Positions 27,473 to 36,470 of a DNA stretch of 64,000 bases are shown one piece after another. Source of the stretch: Desulfosporosinus shakirovi (lineage in GTDB: Bacteria > Bacillota > Desulfitobacteriia > Desulfitobacteriales > Desulfitobacteriaceae). Numbering within the stretch: position 1 is the stretch's first letter; each line of letters starts with the position of its first letter. The stretch covers positions 62,001-126,000 of the forward strand of contig NZ_JAJDOO010000011.1 of assembly GCF_020595055.1 (NCBI RefSeq). The letters run 5' to 3'. The notes under the pieces are model-generated. The model made no database searches. It was not told the origin of the DNA and saw nothing but the letters and a program-made list of their open reading frames with translations. The translations under genes were made by a program, and so were the position numbers.

Positions 27473-29989
27473 CTACGCTCCTGGACTTTGCTTTTTCTTT
27501 GCCCCGCAACACTTCTTATATTTCAACCCGCTTCCACATGGGCAAAGATCATTGCGTCCAATTTGGTCTCCCGTGTGAACTGGTTTACTCGGTTCACCTT
27601 CATAGCGGTTTTCTGTTACATTACGAGGCTGCTCTGCAACTTCTTCCCGGACCTGCGGTGTCACCCGCATAACATAACGGACAATATCATCCTGAATGGA
27701 GTCAATCATCGCTTGGAACATTTCGTACCCTTCACGCTTATATTCTACGAGTGGATTCTTCTGACCATAGGCACGTAACCCAATCCCCTCTCGCAACATA
27801 TCCATAGCATCAAGATGGTCCATCCACTTGCTGTCTACCACTTGAAGCATTACTGCTCGCTCAACTTCACGCATTAGGTCAGCACCAAATAACTCCTCAC
27901 GGCTCTTGTAAAGCGCTTTCGCTTTTTCAATCAGCATTGCTTCAATTTCTTCAGCTGAAAGCTCTGCTAACTCTTCGGGTGATAAATGGATTCCAGGCAG
28001 AAAAAATCCTTCTACATAATCAGCTAAGCTAGGCAAATCCCATTCCTCCGGAAATGTACTTTCCCCGCTAAACATGCTAATACTGTTTGTGGCCGCCTTT
28101 TCTATCATGTCCATGATATTGTCATGCAGATTTTCTCCCATGAGAACTGCACGCCGCTGAGCATAAATAACCTCACGTTGCAGGTTCATGACATCGTCAT
28201 AATCAAGTACATGTTTACGAATGTCAAAGTTGCGATTCTCAACTCGTCGTTGGGCGGTTTCTATAGAACGGGAAATCATTTTAGAGGTAATAGGTATAGA
28301 GTCGTCCATCCCTAATTTATCCATGATGCCCATAATATTATCGGCACCAAACAAACGCATTAAATCGTCCTCTAACGAAATAAAGAATTGAGTTGATCCG
28401 GGGTCACCTTGACGTCCCGCACGCCCTCTCAATTGGTTATCAATTCGTCTGGATTCATGTCGCTCTGTCCCAATAATATGTAACCCGCCTATTTCAGCCA
28501 CACCTTCACCGAGAATAATATCCGTTCCTCGACCAGCCATGTTTGTGGCAATTGTAACCATGCCGTGTTGTCCGGCTTGAGCAACAATTTCAGCTTCTTT
28601 TTCATGGAATTTGGCATTGAGGACTTGGTGTGGAACCCCTCGCCTTTCTAACAAAGTACTTAAGTGTTCCGATCTTTCGACGGAAACCGTTCCTACCAGA
28701 AGCGGTTGCCCTTTGCTATGTCGTTCGATGACACTATCGACAACCGCTAAGAACTTACCTTCCTCTGTACGATAAATAATGTCCGGCTCATCTTTACGCA
28801 ACAAAGTCTTGTTGGTTGGAATTTCTACAACGTCCAGCTTATAAATCTTGCGAAATTCTGGTTCTTCCGTCATAGCCGTTCCGGTCATGCCCGAGAGCTT
28901 TTCATACATTCTAAAGTAATTTTGGAAGGTGATCGTGGCTAAGGTTTGTGATTCTTTTTCAATCTTAACGCCCTCTTTAGCCTCTATGGCTTGATGTAAT
29001 CCTTCACTGTAGCGACGCCCAAACATCAGACGTCCAGTAAACTCGTCAACTATAATTACTTCCCCGTCTTTAACCACATAGTCGCGGTCACGTCTGAAAA
29101 GGGTTTGCGCTTTCAAGGCCTGGTTAACATGATGTGCGAGCTCGCTATGAATATCTTCATAAAGATTGTCAACACCTAGCATGCTCTCCACTCGACTTAC
29201 CCCTTTTTCTGTGAGGGTGACGACACGCTCTTTTTCAATGACCTTATAATCCTCTTCGGTTTTTAGGCGCGGAATAATCATAGCAACCCTAAAATATAAC
29301 TCAGTTGGCTTGTCCGCTTCCCCAGAAATAATCAGTGGCGTGCGTGCCTCGTCAACAAGGATCGAGTCTACTTCGTCCACGACAGCATAATGCAACTCAC
29401 GTTGAACCAAGGCCTCAGGTCTTGTAACCATATTATCCCTGAGGTAGTCAAAACCAAATTCGTTGTTTGTACCATAAACAATATCTGAAGCATAACTGTT
29501 TCGACGTTGCTCATAGTTCAACCCATGAACAACTAAGCCCACGGAAAGACCAAGAAATTGATGAATACGTCCCATCCATTCACTGTCGCGACGAGCTAAG
29601 TAATCATTGACCGTTATGACATGAACCCCTTTTCCTGATAAGGCATTTAAATAGGCCGGCAAAGTGGCTACAAGAGTTTTTCCTTCCCCTGTACGCATCT
29701 CGGCAATCCGGCCGTCGTGAAGGACCATCCCTCCAATTAACTGTACATCATAGTGTCGCTGATTAAGCACCCTTCGGCCAGCCTCTCGTACAACTGCAAA
29801 AGCCTCCGGCAGCACACTCTCAAGACTTTCTCCCTGCTCCAAACGTCCTCGAAATTCAGCAGTCTTACCACGCAATTCGTCATCATTCAAAGCTTGGATC
29901 GTCGGTTCAAAGCTATTAATCACTGCAACGCGTTTTTGATATTTTCGTATTTCGCGTGCATTATCATCGAATAAATCTAAAAACCCCAT
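27473..29989 (-). CDS. secA: Preprotein translocase ATPase SecA
   Basis: SecA drives preproteins through SecYEG using ATP. The 838-aa protein has the first nucleotide-binding fold ([39 protein letters not shown]), the preprotein cross-linking region, the second fold ([41 protein letters not shown]), and a zinc-binding tail ([17 protein letters not shown]) that in many bacteria contacts SecB or the ribosome. ATG 29989 (AAAGGTGG 5 nt upstream) gives the usual [14 protein letters not shown] start; the longer frame to 30034 lacks support. It is upstream of prfB and downstream of hpf, an order also found in Bacillus. Confidence 0.98.
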   Translation of the reverse strand: MGFLDLFDDNAREIRKYQKRVAVINSFEPTIQALNDDELRGKTAEFRGRLEQGESLESVLPEAFAVVREAGRRVLNQRHYDVQLIGGMVLHDGRIAEMRTGEGKTLVATLPAYLNALSGKGVHVITVNDYLARRDSEWMGRIHQFLGLSVGLVVHGLNYEQRRNSYASDIVYGTNNEFGFDYLRDNMVTRPEALVQRELHYAVVDEVDSILVDEARTPLIISGEADKPTELYFRVAMIIPRLKTEEDYKVIEKERVVTLTEKGVSRVESMLGVDNLYEDIHSELAHHVNQALKAQTLFRRDRDYVVKDGEVIIVDEFTGRLMFGRRYSEGLHQAIEAKEGVKIEKESQTLATITFQNYFRMYEKLSGMTGTAMTEEPEFRKIYKLDVVEIPTNKTLLRKDEPDIIYRTEEGKFLAVVDSVIERHSKGQPLLVGTVSVERSEHLSTLLERRGVPHQVLNAKFHEKEAEIVAQAGQHGMVTIATNMAGRGTDIILGEGVAEIGGLHIIGTERHESRRIDNQLRGRAGRQGDPGSTQFFISLEDDLMRLFGADNIMGIMDKLGMDDSIPITSKMISRSIETAQRRVENRNFDIRKHVLDYDDVMNLQREVIYAQRRAVLMGENLHDNIMDMIEKAATNSISMFSGESTFPEEWDLPSLADYVEGFFLPGIHLSPEELAELSAEEIEAMLIEKAKALYKSREELFGADLMREVERAVMLQVVDSKWMDHLDAMDMLREGIGLRAYGQKNPLVEYKREGYEMFQAMIDSIQDDIVRYVMRVTPQVREEVAEQPRNVTENRYEGEPSKPVHTGDQIGRNDLCPCGSGLKYKKCCGAKKKQSPGA

Positions 29990-30138
29990 TATGTCCACCT
30001 TTCTCAATCTTTGTATATTTCTTAATTCTAACATCCTTGAGATACGACTGCAACCAAGCCTGATGATTAAGTCGTGGGGTATTTCCCCATTTACGTTCGA
30101 ACCGAAATAAAACCTTCGATTCTTTCAATATATATCTA

Positions 30139-30164
30139 GAAAGGCCCGCATATGCGGGCCTTTC
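30139..30164 (-). terminator. Perfect palindromic hairpin terminator of hpf
   Basis: GAAAGGCCCGCAT/ATGCGGGCCTTTC (30139-30151, 30152-30164) is fully self-complementary, so loop formation will open the central bases. The stem ends in CTTTC, with a short T-rich stretch on the minus strand. It lies downstream of hpf and upstream of secA. Confidence 0.75.
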
Positions 30165-30226
30165 GCTCAATTATTAGCGGCAGATCAGTCCGAGTACACC
30201 ACGCGATTTGCTCGAACTCTGGCTGA

Positions 30227-30757
30227 TTACGTTTGAGGTTGCAGTAACCCATAGTCTCCATTATTACGCAGATAGACTACATTCATTTCTTGGCTTTCAG
30301 CATTTGTAAACACAAAGAATGTATGGCCTACTAAATTCATCTGCATAATCGCCTCTTCGACTGACATTGGCTTGGCAGAAAACTTCTTATTTCGAACAAT
30401 CTCCTCACTCGGTTCATCGCTCATTGCAATTTGTTGCTTAGGATCATGATCCTTCAGGACCTTAGAGCGCATCCGTTTATTAATACGCGTGCGATATTTA
30501 TCAATTTGGCGTTCTAATTTCTCAACGACCATGTCGATTGACGAATACATGTCTTCGGTTTCTTCTTCGCCACGCAAAATCATACCATTGAGTGGAGCAG
30601 TAACCTCCACTCGATGCCGGTCACGCTCGACAAGCAAGGTTACTTGAACGTCCATAAACTCATCAGAGTATTTTGCCAACTTACCCACACGTTTCATAAC
30701 ATACTCTTTAAGGGCGTCTGTAAGTTCGATATGTTTACCACGAATATTAATGTTCAT
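30227..30757 (-). CDS. hpf: Ribosome hibernation-promoting factor, long form
   Basis: Long HPF dimerises 70S ribosomes into inactive 100S particles in stationary phase. The 176-aa protein has the N-terminal RNA-binding domain (NINIRGKHIELTDALKEYV, about 1-95) and the C-terminal dimerisation domain (KPMSVEEAIMQMNLVGHTFF), joined by a linker. In Bacillus the orthologue (yvyD) is under sigma-B and sigma-H control. A sequence matching the sigma-H consensus, GCAGGATTT-N11-CGGGAATAT, lies at 30791-30820 upstream. The start has a good purine-rich ribosome site (GAAGGGGG). Confidence 0.96.
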   Translation of the reverse strand: MNINIRGKHIELTDALKEYVMKRVGKLAKYSDEFMDVQVTLLVERDRHRVEVTAPLNGMILRGEEETEDMYSSIDMVVEKLERQIDKYRTRINKRMRSKVLKDHDPKQQIAMSDEPSEEIVRNKKFSAKPMSVEEAIMQMNLVGHTFFVFTNAESQEMNVVYLRNNGDYGLLQPQT

Positions 30758-30790
30758 AAATTCAACCCCCTTCTATGCTGGTACATAACT

Positions 30791-30820
30791 AATATTCCCG
30801 ATTTACACAAAAAATCCTGC
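30791..30820 (-). promoter_or_regulatory. Sigma-H-like promoter of hpf
   Basis: Minus-strand GCAGGATTT (-35, matches RNAGGAWWW) and CGGGAATAT (-10, matches NNGAATWW apart from the first base) with an 11-nt spacer, about 35 bp upstream of the hpf start. Consistent with known sigma-H control of yvyD in Bacillus. Confidence 0.5.
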
Positions 30821-30861
30821 TTATTTAATATAATGTTTTTAGAAATGATATTTCTCAACTA

Positions 30862-30916
30862 AATCCCTAAAGAGAGAATCGCTGACATTACATCAACGAT
30901 TCTCTCTTTAGGGATT
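30862..30916 (-). terminator. Long hairpin downstream of the cold-shock gene
   Basis: A 20-bp perfect stem, AATCCCTAAAGAGAGAATCG (30862-30881) and CGATTCTCTCTTTAGGGATT (30897-30916), encloses a 15-nt loop. No strong T-tract follows on the minus strand, so it may act as a 3' mRNA stabiliser as well as a terminator for the cold-shock transcript. Confidence 0.65.
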
Positions 30917-30929
30917 ATACTTCTTAGGA

Positions 30930-31127
30930 TTAACGGACCATTACATTGGATGCTTGTTCCCCACGTGGGCCTTGAATGACATCAAACTCAACATTCTGTC
31001 CCTCTTCCAGGGTACGGAATCCATCCCCCATGACCGATTGAAAATGCACAAAGATATCTTGCCCATTTTCTTGCTCAATAAATCCGTAACCCTTCTGTTT
31101 GCTAAACCATTTGACTTTGCCTACCAC
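30930..31127 (-). CDS. Cold-shock protein (CspA family)
   Basis: A 65-aa single-stranded nucleic acid chaperone with the cold-shock domain: RNP1-like KGYGFI and RNP2-like DIFVHF. It binds RNA and may melt secondary structure during cold adaptation or normal growth. The start is GTG 31127 with AAGGAGG at 10 nt. A strong promoter sits about 110 bp upstream (31238-31264) and an about 100-nt leader carries an anti-Shine-Dalgarno hexamer (see findings). It ends in a long hairpin at 30862-30916. Confidence 0.97.
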   Translation of the reverse strand: MVGKVKWFSKQKGYGFIEQENGQDIFVHFQSVMGDGFRTLEEGQNVEFDVIQGPRGEQASNVMVR

Positions 31128-31237
31128 GTAAAAAAACCCTCCTTGAATTGTCGAAGTCCTAAAGCTTACGCTTCAACTCGACTAATACTTAGGAGGATAC
31201 CCAACATTTAGAAAATTTAAACCTTAAATTAAGCATA

Positions 31238-31264
31238 ATTATACTCCCCAATTTAATGTGTCAA
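31238..31264 (-). promoter_or_regulatory. Sigma-A promoter of the cold-shock gene
   Basis: On the minus strand, TTGACA (31259-31264) and TATAAT (31238-31243), both perfect, are separated by 15 bp (slightly short). The predicted start is about 31231, giving an about 100-nt leader. Confidence 0.75.
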
Positions 31265-31356
31265 GATTCAAGATCCTAAATCCCCAACTCGAATTCGAAT
31301 CCAAGAAATACGTTACATCAAAACGACCACATTTTCTTCCAAAGACCACCCCCAAA

Positions 31357-31622
31357 GAGCGGTTTCTACCAAGCAGAAAGCTTCGTGAAACGCAGTCCAG
31401 CCGCACACCGCAAGCCTTGCCCACGACTGGAACAGGACGTTTGAGGTTAGAGCATCGATGGCAAGGAGCGGCGTCACATGCATCAAACCCTGAGGTTCGG
31501 ACGCGCTCGCGAACCCTCCAGCGCGTCAGCGGCGTAACGTGCTGACGCGTGCAGAAACCGCTCCTCCCAAGAGCATGACATGCAAACGCGCTCCCCAGGC
31601 CTGCTTAGCCAAAGGAGCGCGT
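31357..31622. repeat. GC-rich structured element containing repeat copy C
   Basis: Contains an 11-bp perfect inverted pair GAGCGGTTTCT (31357-31367) and AGAAACCGCTC (31553-31563). Inside are repeat core C (CCTTGCC 31415-31421, GGCAAGG 31460-31466), a hairpin at 31492-31518 (GAGGTTCG/CGAACCCTC), and one at 31521-31550 (GCGCGTCAGC/GCTGACGCGT). An adjacent pair is ACGCGCTCC (31586-31594) and GGAGCGCGT (31614-31622). It is about 265 bp and more GC-rich than its surroundings. It has no T-tract and no coding potential that I can support. Confidence 0.55.
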
Positions 31623-31636
31623 ACAATAAGCTTCTC

Positions 31637-32356
31637 TTATAAGATTTTACTCAAAAACACCTTAGTCCTTGGATTCTTAGGATTCGCAAAAACTTCGTTG
31701 GGCTCTCCCTCTTCCATGATAATCCCCTCATCCATAAAAATCACTCGATCACCAACCTCACGAGCAAATCCCATCTCATGAGTAACGACGACCATAGTCA
31801 TCCCTTCTCGTGCCAAATCCTTCATGACCGCTAAAACCTCTCCCACCATTTCCGGATCAAGAGCAGAGGTAGTCTCATCAAAAAGCATAATCTTTGGCTT
31901 CATTGCTAAAGCACGAGCAATAGCAACTCGTTGCTGTTGTCCACCGGAAAGGCGATCAGGGTATTCGTCCGCTTTATCATAGAGACCAACTTTAGCCAAG
32001 AGCTCTAGGCCAATCTTTCTTGCTTCCTCTTTATTTGTTTTACGAACCACTTCTGGAGCAAGCACAATGTTTTGAATTGCAGTCATATGTGGAAAGAGGT
32101 TAAAGCGTTGGAAAACCATACCCACCTCTCGTCGTATTGCATTAACATTGACCTCGGAGTTAAGAGGAATTCCATCGACGATAATCTCTCCACTAGTAGG
32201 CTCTTCGAGTTTATTTAGGCAACGCAGGAAAGTACTCTTCCCCGAGCCGCTGGGGCCAATGACAACCACCACTTCTTTTTCATGAACATGGCAATCAATT
32301 CCTTTAAGAACTTCAAGCTTACCAAAAGATTTATGCAAATTCTTAACGAAGATCAT
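31637..32356 (-). CDS. Polar amino-acid ABC transporter ATP-binding protein
   Basis: The ATPase of a polar amino-acid importer (GlnQ/HisP family). The 240-aa protein starts at ATG 32356 (GGAGG 10 nt upstream) with [20 protein letters not shown], has Walker [16 protein letters not shown], signature [15 protein letters not shown] and Walker [15 protein letters not shown]. It overlaps the permease stop by 14 nt, the usual arrangement of binding-protein, permease, ATPase. The substrate is not decided by sequence; glutamine, cystine, histidine or arginine-type importers all look similar. Confidence 0.95.
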   Translation of the reverse strand: MIFVKNLHKSFGKLEVLKGIDCHVHEKEVVVVIGPSGSGKSTFLRCLNKLEEPTSGEIIVDGIPLNSEVNVNAIRREVGMVFQRFNLFPHMTAIQNIVLAPEVVRKTNKEEARKIGLELLAKVGLYDKADEYPDRLSGGQQQRVAIARALAMKPKIMLFDETTSALDPEMVGEVLAVMKDLAREGMTMVVVTHEMGFAREVGDRVIFMDEGIIMEEGEPNEVFANPKNPRTKVFLSKIL

Positions 32357-33020
32357 TCTTGCCCAACCTCCTCTCCATATAGGCAACCCATTGGGCAATC
32401 AACTGAGTCATTACTAAGTAATACAAGGCAACGGCCATATACATTGGAAGTGGTTGGTAGGTTCGTCCAACTATAATCTTTCCGGTATAAAAAAGTTCCT
32501 GTATCGCAATTATGGATAACAGCGAGGAGTCTTTTAGCAAGGCAATAAACTCGTTACCCAAAGGAGGAATCGTCCTTTTAAAAGCTTGTGGAAGGATAAC
32601 ATAACGCAACGCTTGAGCTTGTGTCATCCCCAGCGATCGTGCAGCTTCGGATTGACCACGGTCTATGGACTGAATGCCGGCTCTAAATATTTCAGCAATA
32701 TAGGCACCTGAATTAAGGCCCATCGCCAATATCCCTGCCGTATACTGATAGTTATCAGGCATAGTCTGCCATTTAAGAAGCATTGGTATTCCAAAATACA
32801 CCAGGAATATTTGCACTAATAATGGAGTCCCTCGAAAAAAATCTATATAGGCAATCGCCCCCGCGCGAACAACTTTGTGCTTAGACAGCCGAGCTAAAGC
32901 CATGAATAAACCAATTACTACCCCTATTGCCACCGCTCCAGCCGTTAGTTCTAAAGTTAGCAACGCCCCTTTGGCGAGAATAGGCATATTATCTACAACC
33001 ACATGCCAGTTCATTCCCAC
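32343..33020 (-). CDS. Polar amino-acid ABC transporter permease
   Basis: A 225-aa His/Glu/Gln/Arg-type permease with five predicted helices. Family markers are the N-terminal segment ([18 protein letters not shown]), the inner EAA loop ([21 protein letters not shown]) that touches the ATPase, and [20 protein letters not shown] at 33020 has AGGAGG at 6 nt. It is separated from the binding-protein gene by 430 bp holding an attenuator-like hairpin and an inverted repeat, so it may be transcribed at lower level than the binding protein. Confidence 0.94.
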   Translation of the reverse strand: MGMNWHVVVDNMPILAKGALLTLELTAGAVAIGVVIGLFMALARLSKHKVVRAGAIAYIDFFRGTPLLVQIFLVYFGIPMLLKWQTMPDNYQYTAGILAMGLNSGAYIAEIFRAGIQSIDRGQSEAARSLGMTQAQALRYVILPQAFKRTIPPLGNEFIALLKDSSLLSIIAIQELFYTGKIIVGRTYQPLPMYMAVALYYLVMTQLIAQWVAYMERRLGKNDLR

Positions 33021-33117
33021 AATAATCCTCCTATCTTCAAATTCTATTCTTTATGCTTTATTCTTTACGAAGATATGAAGCATAATTAGTTCTTTCAAGC
33101 TCTCTTTTCGCTTAATA

Positions 33118-33240
33118 TTACATCGCCCTAAAATTATATATTTTACCGCAAATTTTTACAAGTAAAACTACATGACAATTAACTTCGTCCATAAGAGTAC
33201 ATCCTGTATCCAATTTATAAATACTTGTCCGCTCCAACAT
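33118..33240 (-). CDS. Possible small protein of unknown function between binding-protein and permease genes
   Basis: The minus-strand frame from ATG 33240 gives 40 residues beginning MLERTSIYKLDTGCTLMDEV and ending in LVKICGKIYNFRAM. The same frame runs open upstream to 33339. The composition looks protein-like, with hydrophobic VVLLVKI, and it lies in the correct direction in the operon. There is no good Shine-Dalgarno (only weak TCCGGA upstream). The frame also overlaps one arm of an inverted repeat at 33183-33290. I do not recognise the sequence; treat as a candidate only. Confidence 0.25.
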   Translation of the reverse strand: MLERTSIYKLDTGCTLMDEVNCHVVLLVKICGKIYNFRAM

Positions 33241-33380
33241 GAATCCGGATTTCAAATAATCAAACAAAGTGTGATTATACATGGACGAAGGACTATATTC
33301 AAGGACCAATTTAAGCCATCTCGTGTCTATTGCTGGCATGAATGCCAGCCCTTTGAGTGTAAGAAGGTTAAGGGCAAATT

Positions 33381-33419
33381 AAAGGGAAAGCACTTTTTAA
33401 TTTCAGTGCCTTCCCTTTA
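33381..33419 (-). terminator. Attenuator-like hairpin after the amino-acid binding-protein gene
   Basis: AAAGGGAAAGCACT (33381-33394) and AGTGCCTTCCCTTT (33405-33418) pair over 14 bp with one G-T pair; an AATTTGCCC tail follows on the minus strand. Just after the binding-protein stop, such hairpins often allow partial readthrough into permease and ATPase genes. Confidence 0.65.
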
Positions 33420-33450
33420 GCAAAGTAGTCAAACATGTTTAAAAGGATTA

Positions 33451-34248
33451 TTAGATTTTAGGAGCATCCACTTTGAACCATTTCTTATAGATTTCATTGT
33501 ATTTTCCATTTTCCATGAGCTTTTTCAATGAGGCATTCATCTTTCCTGCTAATTCCGTATTTCCAAGCTTCATGGCAATTCCATAATATTCTTCACCTGA
33601 GTCTGCATCTACAGATTCAATCTGGGCCGTAGGATTTTGGGCTTGGAACCAAAGCACAACCGGCGAGTCGGCCACAACAGCATCCACTCCACCGCTTATT
33701 AGAGCGTTCATAGCATCCGGGGTTGTGTCATACTTATTTGTTTCCATACCTTTTTCCTCAACGGCATATTGTCCCGTTGTATTAAGTTGAACTCCGATTT
33801 TCTTTCCTTTTAGGTCTGTTAATGATTTAAAATCAGCACCTTTTTTCATGGCTATATATTGGCCGCTTAAAAAATACTTGTCACTAAACAGGACACTTTT
33901 GGCACGATCCTCAGTGATTGTCATAGCAGAAATAACCGCCTCATATTTCCCTGCTTGCAAAGCTGGAATTAAACCATCAAAAGCTGCTGTCTCAATATCT
34001 ACTTTTGTATAGCCCATATCTGCGCCAAGAGCCTGAATAAGCTCAATATCAAAGCCTGTCGCTACTTGCTTTTCATCCATAAATTCAAATGGTGCATAGG
34101 CAATATCAGAACCGACTCTCAAAACCTTTTCCTCGGGAGCTGGATTCGAAGATGGAGCGGGTGTGTTGGTACTTCCGCATCCGGCAAGTGTCAAAAGACT
34201 CAAACTAAGTACTGCAGTTAAAACAAAACGAATTTTTGACCTAAACAT
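33451..34248 (-). CDS. Polar amino-acid ABC transporter substrate-binding lipoprotein
   Basis: A 265-aa family-3 solute-binding protein (PF00497) on the outer membrane face as a lipoprotein (lipobox TLAGC). It starts at ATG 34248 (GAGAGGGG 7 nt upstream). Core segments are VLRVGSDIAYAPFEFMDEK (ligand-site), GFDIELIQALGADMGYT, AGKYEAVISAMTITEDR and KGKKIGVQLNTTGQYAVE. It leads the transporter operon: promoter, binding protein, attenuator, permease, ATPase. The promoter TTGTAT-N17-TATAAT lies at 34333-34361. Confidence 0.94.
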   Translation of the reverse strand: MFRSKIRFVLTAVLSLSLLTLAGCGSTNTPAPSSNPAPEEKVLRVGSDIAYAPFEFMDEKQVATGFDIELIQALGADMGYTKVDIETAAFDGLIPALQAGKYEAVISAMTITEDRAKSVLFSDKYFLSGQYIAMKKGADFKSLTDLKGKKIGVQLNTTGQYAVEEKGMETNKYDTTPDAMNALISGGVDAVVADSPVVLWFQAQNPTAQIESVDADSGEEYYGIAMKLGNTELAGKMNASLKKLMENGKYNEIYKKWFKVDAPKI

Positions 34249-34332
34249 TTTTATTCCCCTCTCTTTTGGATGTCTTAGCAAACCCCTTTTAAAGCTTTGG
34301 TGTTATGCATCAGCTTATCCTTCTTGCTTCCG

Positions 34333-34361
34333 ATTATACTTAGTTACGAATAATTATACAA
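34333..34361 (-). promoter_or_regulatory. Sigma-A promoter of the amino-acid ABC operon
   Basis: Minus-strand TTGTAT (34356-34361), 17-bp spacer, TATAAT (34333-34338), about 85 bp before the binding-protein start. The hexamers match well and spacing is optimal. Confidence 0.7.
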
Positions 34362-34467
34362 TACTTTTTTCATCGATATCTAGACACTCTCCTGTTATTT
34401 TTTCATGCGCAGATCCAAAACTTACCTTAGTCCCTTCCAAAGTATGTATTCGCATCATAAACCCAAT

Positions 34468-36054
34468 TCATTTTGTTGTTTTATCCAGCGTCCTCAAGAA
34501 GTATACTCCCGTTGGATGAATGCTAAATCCACTAATACTCTTGTTGGAGGCTGCCATATCCAAAGAGTTGCTGATAAACACCCATGGCGCATCTCTTACC
34601 AGAATTTGTTGGGCTTCAGTATAATTCTTAATTCGCTCTTGGTCACTTGAACTTTGCTGTGCCTTAAGAAGCAATTCATCGTATTTAGGATTATTGTACA
34701 TTGCATCGTTTAAACGACCATCGCCAATTTGGTTTGAATGAAGCAGAGCATATAAGAAGTTATCAGGATCTCCATTATCACCCATCCAGCCGTACAGATA
34801 TGCTTCGCCTTTTCCGTTCTTCACGTTTTCTTTATGCTCTTTCCAAGCCGCAGAAGTAATATTAACAGTTATTCCAGCCTCCTTCAGATATCCCTGAATC
34901 GCAATGGCCAGATTGTCTCCACCTATTGCATTGTAAGGACAGGGATCTGTATAGCTGATAAGTTCGAAACTTAAATTATCATCATACCCGGCTTCTTTCA
35001 ACAACCCCTTAGCTTTCGCCGGGTCATAAGGATAGGGTTGCAACTCTTTTACATAGCCAAAGAGAACCGAAGGCAAGGGGCCATTAGCCAATACAGCGTT
35101 TCCTTTGTATAGGCTATTGATTATTTCTTCACGGTTAATCGCCATTGATATCGCTTGGCGAACTTTAGGGTCGTTGAAAGGTTTACGATCTGCGCGCATT
35201 CCCATGTAGTTGATGTTCATACCTGGTACTGTACTAACGTTAAGATTGGTATTCCCTTTTAGACGTTCGACATCATCCGGGTCAATGCCATCAATAATAT
35301 CTGCTTCGCCAGCTAATAGTTTATTGGCGCGTGCGGAGTTTTCTATAACAACTTCAAAGATTAGTTTATCAACTTTTGGTTTGCCATCCCAATAATCTTG
35401 GTTAGCTTTAAGCGTAATCTTGGCGTCTTTTTCCCAACTTTCAAAGACAAATGGGCCTGTACCAACTGGGTTTGCCCCAAAATCTTTGCCCATCTTTTTA
35501 ATCGCTTCCGGAGAGCCCATAGGAACGCTGAGCGACATAGCAAGGTTTAGCAAAAATGGTGCATAAGGATTCTTTAGAACAAATTTCACAGTGCTTTCAT
35601 CAACTGCAACAACTTTATCCACCATACCCAACGTAAACTCCGAATACGGCATTTCTGCTGTTTGATTAGGCGGCAGTTGTCGCTCTACATTGAATTTTAC
35701 GGCTTCAGCATTAAATGGAGTACCATCATGGAACTTAACCCCTTTTCGAAGCTTAAATGTCCATTCCTTTTCGTCATCTGAAGTAAACCACTCTGTAGCA
35801 AGAGAGGGTTCTACCTCGGTGGAACCCTCTCTATACCTCACCAATGTGTCAAAGACGTTGGCCACAACTTTAGCAGATTCTCCGTCTTCAATAAGTGCCG
35901 GGTCTAGACTAATCGAATCCGCTCCCCGTGCAAATATTACGGTTTTCTCCCCCGCAGTCTGACCTCCGCCAAATGAATTAATTACGCCGCATCCAGTAAG
36001 CAACGTGCTCACTAGAAAAAGGGCGGCAAGAACCCCTGCCAATCTTCTTCTCAC
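34468..36054 (-). CDS. Peptide/nickel-type ABC transporter substrate-binding lipoprotein (family 5), orphan
   Basis: A 528-aa family-5 binding protein (DppA/OppA/NikA class) with a lipoprotein signal (LFLVSTLLTGC), then RGADSISLDPALIEDGESAKV, WTFKLRKGVKFHDGTPFNAEAV and the C-terminal region. It would deliver peptides or nickel-type ligands to an ABC importer, but no permease or ATPase genes are next to it. GTG 36054 has AGGAGGAG 5 nt upstream. Its upstream spacer (36055-36499) carries a cluster of DnaA-box-like sequences. Substrate is not known. Confidence 0.92.
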   Translation of the reverse strand: MRRRLAGVLAALFLVSTLLTGCGVINSFGGGQTAGEKTVIFARGADSISLDPALIEDGESAKVVANVFDTLVRYREGSTEVEPSLATEWFTSDDEKEWTFKLRKGVKFHDGTPFNAEAVKFNVERQLPPNQTAEMPYSEFTLGMVDKVVAVDESTVKFVLKNPYAPFLLNLAMSLSVPMGSPEAIKKMGKDFGANPVGTGPFVFESWEKDAKITLKANQDYWDGKPKVDKLIFEVVIENSARANKLLAGEADIIDGIDPDDVERLKGNTNLNVSTVPGMNINYMGMRADRKPFNDPKVRQAISMAINREEIINSLYKGNAVLANGPLPSVLFGYVKELQPYPYDPAKAKGLLKEAGYDDNLSFELISYTDPCPYNAIGGDNLAIAIQGYLKEAGITVNITSAAWKEHKENVKNGKGEAYLYGWMGDNGDPDNFLYALLHSNQIGDGRLNDAMYNNPKYDELLLKAQQSSSDQERIKNYTEAQQILVRDAPWVFISNSLDMAASNKSISGFSIHPTGVYFLRTLDKTTK

Positions 36055-36316
36055 GCTATCTCCTCCTCTTCATGCCCTTTCTTCTTTTATATCAGCAGAA
36101 ATAATCTTCTATATATTCGATCTTCTTTACACAATCTCCTCTTAGAAAGTTGTCTTTAAACATTCGCCTATTTCTATAATTCCCCTATAATGTCAGATAT
36201 CCTATTTATGGCGATGCAAACCATTCTAATACCCCTTTTTTAGCAAAAAAGATTGCCTCTAGTTCTTGAGTTGACCATTAAAGTTACTTTATCCCCCTAA
36301 GTTACACACAGGAGTG

Positions 36317-36377
36317 TGTGGATAGTGTGGATAAGTATCGTTTTGGGCCTATTTTTTCGAGAAACCATTGTGGATAA
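36317..36377. promoter_or_regulatory. Cluster of DnaA-box-like sequences
   Basis: Perfect DnaA boxes TGTGGATAA at 36326-36334 and 36369-36377 and a one-mismatch box TGTGGATAG at 36317-36325, the first two boxes directly abutting. All point the same way. A CACACAGGAGTGTG palindrome precedes them. Confidence 0.6.
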
Positions 36378-36437
36378 CCTTGTTGATACTTATGCAAAGT
36401 AATTAATGTAAAAGGAACCTTTAAAGAAAAAAATAAA

Positions 36438-36470
36438 AAGCATTGGTAGGCAATTCGCCAACCAATGCTT
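36438..36470 (-). terminator. Rho-independent terminator of the zinc-ribbon/comF run
   Basis: AAGCATTGGT (36438-36447) pairs with ACCAATGCTT (36461-36470), extended by an inner GGC/GCC pair. Read leftward it ends in TTTTTATTTTTTT. It closes the run fabZ to zinc-ribbon. Confidence 0.9.

Larger units (their letters stand above)
31128..31636. other. 509-bp spacer between csp and the ABC ATPase gene
   Basis: Nearest csp is its leader and promoter; then a GC-rich, structured segment (31357-31622) runs to the stop of the ATPase gene. Plus-strand ORFs at 31258-31545 and 31539-31781 have no ribosome sites or recognisable products. I see no gene. Confidence 0.6.
33021..33450. other. 430-bp spacer between the amino-acid binding-protein and permease genes
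   Basis: Inside the probable operon there is an attenuator hairpin (33381-33419), an inverted pair CTTCGTCCAT (33183-33192) / ATGGACGAAG (33281-33290) and a GCTGGCAT/ATGCCAGC hairpin around 33333-33350. A minus-strand frame at 33118-33240 could encode a 40-residue peptide (MLERTSIYKLDTGCTLMDEV and on), but there is no convincing ribosome site. Confidence 0.5.

Noticed and set aside
27425-27778. 117-codon plus-strand ORF opposite the end of secA
   Set aside because: Antisense shadow of the conserved SecA C-terminus.
31258-31545. 95-codon plus-strand ORF in the csp to ABC spacer
   Set aside because: No ribosome site or recognisable domain; composition (Arg/Ser/Thr-rich) follows the GC-rich palindromes.
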